From Cupriavidus pauculus (GTDB lineage Bacteria > Pseudomonadota > Gammaproteobacteria > Burkholderiales > Burkholderiaceae), in NCBI RefSeq assembly GCF_008801835.1, contig NZ_VZOW01000003.1, positions 310,001 to 374,000 on the forward strand: 64,000 nt of DNA, given 5' to 3'. Made by a program: the position numbers and the translations under genes. Of this stretch, positions 62,700 through 64,000 are shown one piece after another. Numbering within the stretch: the first letter of the stretch is position 1; each line of letters opens with the position of its first letter. The notes below the pieces were generated by a model. It searched no databases and was not told where the DNA came from. It saw nothing but the letters and a program-made list of their open reading frames with translations.

Positions 62700-64000
62700 A
62701 TGACTTTTGTTCCTGTGATTCTCTCGGGTGGAGCGGGTACCAGGCTGTGGCCTGTCTCGCGCGAGCTGCATCCCAAGCCCTTTATCCGGTTGGGGGGCTC
62801 GCACAGCCTGCTGCAGAAGACGTTCCTGCGCGCCGCGGCATTACCCGACGTTGCCGAAGTGCTGACGGTGACCAATCGTGAATTGTTCTTCAAGACCGAA
62901 GACGAATATCGCGAGGTCAACGAAGCTTGCCTGGCCACCTCCTATCTGCTGGAGCCCTTCGGTCGCAACACGGCCGCCGCGATTGCTGCCGCCGCGCTCG
63001 ACGTGGCAGAACGCCATGGCGACGATGCGACGTTGCTGATTCTGGCTGCCGACCACGTCATCAAGGACCAGGCGGCCTTCGCCACCGCCATCGCGCAGGC
63101 GCGGGTGCTGGCCGGGCAGGGTCGGCTGGTGACGCTCGGCATTCGTCCGGACGGACCCGAAACGGGCTATGGGTATATCGAGGCGGACGGTTCGAACGTG
63201 CGCCGCTTCGTGGAAAAGCCGTCGCTGGAACGCGCAACCGAATATTGCGCCAGCGGTCGCCATTTCTGGAATGCGGGAATCTTCTGTTTCCGCGCGGGGA
63301 CGCTGCTGAGTCAGCTCGAAATGCATGCGCCTGACGTGCTGGATGCCGCGCGCGCATGCATGGCGGCATCGAAGCCCCTTCGCGGCGATCGCGTGGTCCA
63401 GCGCACCCTGGACGCGCAGACTTTCGAGCAGGCGCCGAACATCTCCATCGACTATGCGCTGATGGAGAAATCGTCGGACGTCGCAGTGGTGCCATGCGAA
63501 ATCGGCTGGAGCGATGTAGGTTCATGGAGCGCCATCAGCGACATGACCGACGCCGACGGCGGCGGCAACAAGGTGGAAGGCGAGGCATTGCTGCATGACG
63601 CGGCGAACTGCTACGTGCGCAGCGAAGACCGTCTGGTCACGCTGGTCGGCACCAACGACCTGATTGTGGTGGACACGGCCGACGCGCTGCTCATTGCCGA
63701 CCGGTCGCGCGCCCAGGAGGTCAAGGAGATCGTTCGCCAGCTCAATTCCCAGGGGCACATGGCCAGCAAGATCCACCGCAAGGTGCATCGTCCCTGGGGG
63801 ACATACACGGTGCTGGAGGGCGGTACGCGCTTCAAGATCAAGCGCATCGAGGTCAAACCGGGCGCCTCGCTTTCACTGCAGATGCATTACCACCGCAGCG
63901 AGCACTGGATCGTCGTCAGTGGCATGGCGAAGGTGATCAACGGTGAAAACGAACTACTCGTCAACACGAACGAGTCCACATACATTCCGGCTGGTAATCG
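62700..64000 (+). CDS. manC: Mannose-1-phosphate guanylyltransferase / mannose-6-phosphate isomerase, 3' end cut by the window
   Basis: The frame opens at ATG 62700 and is still open at base 64000, giving 433 residues of a protein normally about 470-480 long. The guanylyltransferase domain (1 to about 345) has I-L-S-G-G-A-G-T-R-L-W-P-V-S-R near residue 7, L-E-P-F-G-R-N-T-A-A-A-I near 84, F-V-E-K-P near 177 and N-A-G-I-F near 197. The type II isomerase cupin domain begins near 355 with R-P-W-G-T-Y and includes L-S-L-Q-M-H-Y-H-R-S-E-H-W-I-V-V. It makes GDP-mannose for surface polysaccharide. It follows the glycosyltransferase gene by 109 A/T-richer bases. Confidence 0.94.
   Translation, partial: MTFVPVILSGGAGTRLWPVSRELHPKPFIRLGGSHSLLQKTFLRAAALPDVAEVLTVTNRELFFKTEDEYREVNEACLATSYLLEPFGRNTAAAIAAAALDVAERHGDDATLLILAADHVIKDQAAFATAIAQARVLAGQGRLVTLGIRPDGPETGYGYIEADGSNVRRFVEKPSLERATEYCASGRHFWNAGIFCFRAGTLLSQLEMHAPDVLDAARACMAASKPLRGDRVVQRTLDAQTFEQAPNISIDYALMEKSSDVAVVPCEIGWSDVGSWSAISDMTDADGGGNKVEGEALLHDAANCYVRSEDRLVTLVGTNDLIVVDTADALLIADRSRAQEVKEIVRQLNSQGHMASKIHRKVHRPWGTYTVLEGGTRFKIKRIEVKPGASLSLQMHYHRSEHWIVVSGMAKVINGENELLVNTNESTYIPAGN

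Overview
The window looks like core chromosome of a GC-rich betaproteobacterium of the Burkholderiaceae, most like Cupriavidus or Ralstonia. Grounds for this are the very high third-position GC, the gene blocks DUF3460-scpA-panC, tamA-tamB-BamE-like lipoprotein, hemC-hemDX-hemY and yqgE-ruvX-pyrR-pyrB-pyrC', and the 6S RNA gene next to zapA. The assignment rests on gene order and protein character; no database search was run. I see no rRNA, tRNA, CRISPR array, insertion sequence, integrase or phage gene.

Layout, left to right. 1-1773: end of a crotonase-family gene and malonyl-CoA synthetase. 1832-4412: leftward genes for a SIMPL protein, an EVE protein, 6S RNA, ZapA and a ZapB-like coiled coil. 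4596-17374: a large B12 locus. A good promoter and a cobalamin riboswitch precede the rightward operon btuB-btuC-btuD-cobO-cobT-cobS-cobC. A leftward operon cobU-cbiB-cobD-btuF and a divergent cobQ follow. Together these encode corrinoid uptake, adenosylation, amidation, aminopropanol attachment and nucleotide-loop assembly, but not corrin-ring synthesis. 17410-22232: orphan ParA-like ATPase, GNAT acetyltransferase, PepSY membrane protein, and the leftward DUF3460-scpA-panC run.

22405-29029: translationally coupled tamA, tamB and a lipoprotein with two BamE-like repeats (outer-membrane assembly). 29105-35172: metG, an OmpA-type lipoprotein, the Fe-S carrier apbC, a Cu/Zn superoxide dismutase lipoprotein and dcd. 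35347-39979: an AdiA/LdcC-type basic amino acid decarboxylase and a TRAP transporter dctQM pair with no binding protein beside it. 40154-49354: argH and ppc leftward, then the heme operon hemC-hemDX-hemY. 49527-51863: DNA photolyase and a divergent RsuA-type pseudouridine synthase.

51950-55949: yqgE-ruvX-pyrR-pyrB-pyrC', with a 99-nt palindromic element between pyrB and pyrC'. The dihydroorotase homologue has lost its metal ligands, so it is probably a structural partner of PyrB. 55993-57694: plsC and apaH, convergent. 57969-64000: the start of a surface-polysaccharide locus, rfbB-rfbD-rfbA-rfbC (dTDP-L-rhamnose), a family 4 glycosyltransferase, and manC (GDP-mannose), which runs off the right edge.

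I looked for an undescribed system and found none that the sequence supports. The most interesting items are the catalytically dead PyrC', the palindromic element beside it, the tandem BamE-like lipoprotein in the TAM operon, the orphan ParA-like ATPase, and a small unassigned reading frame downstream of btuF.
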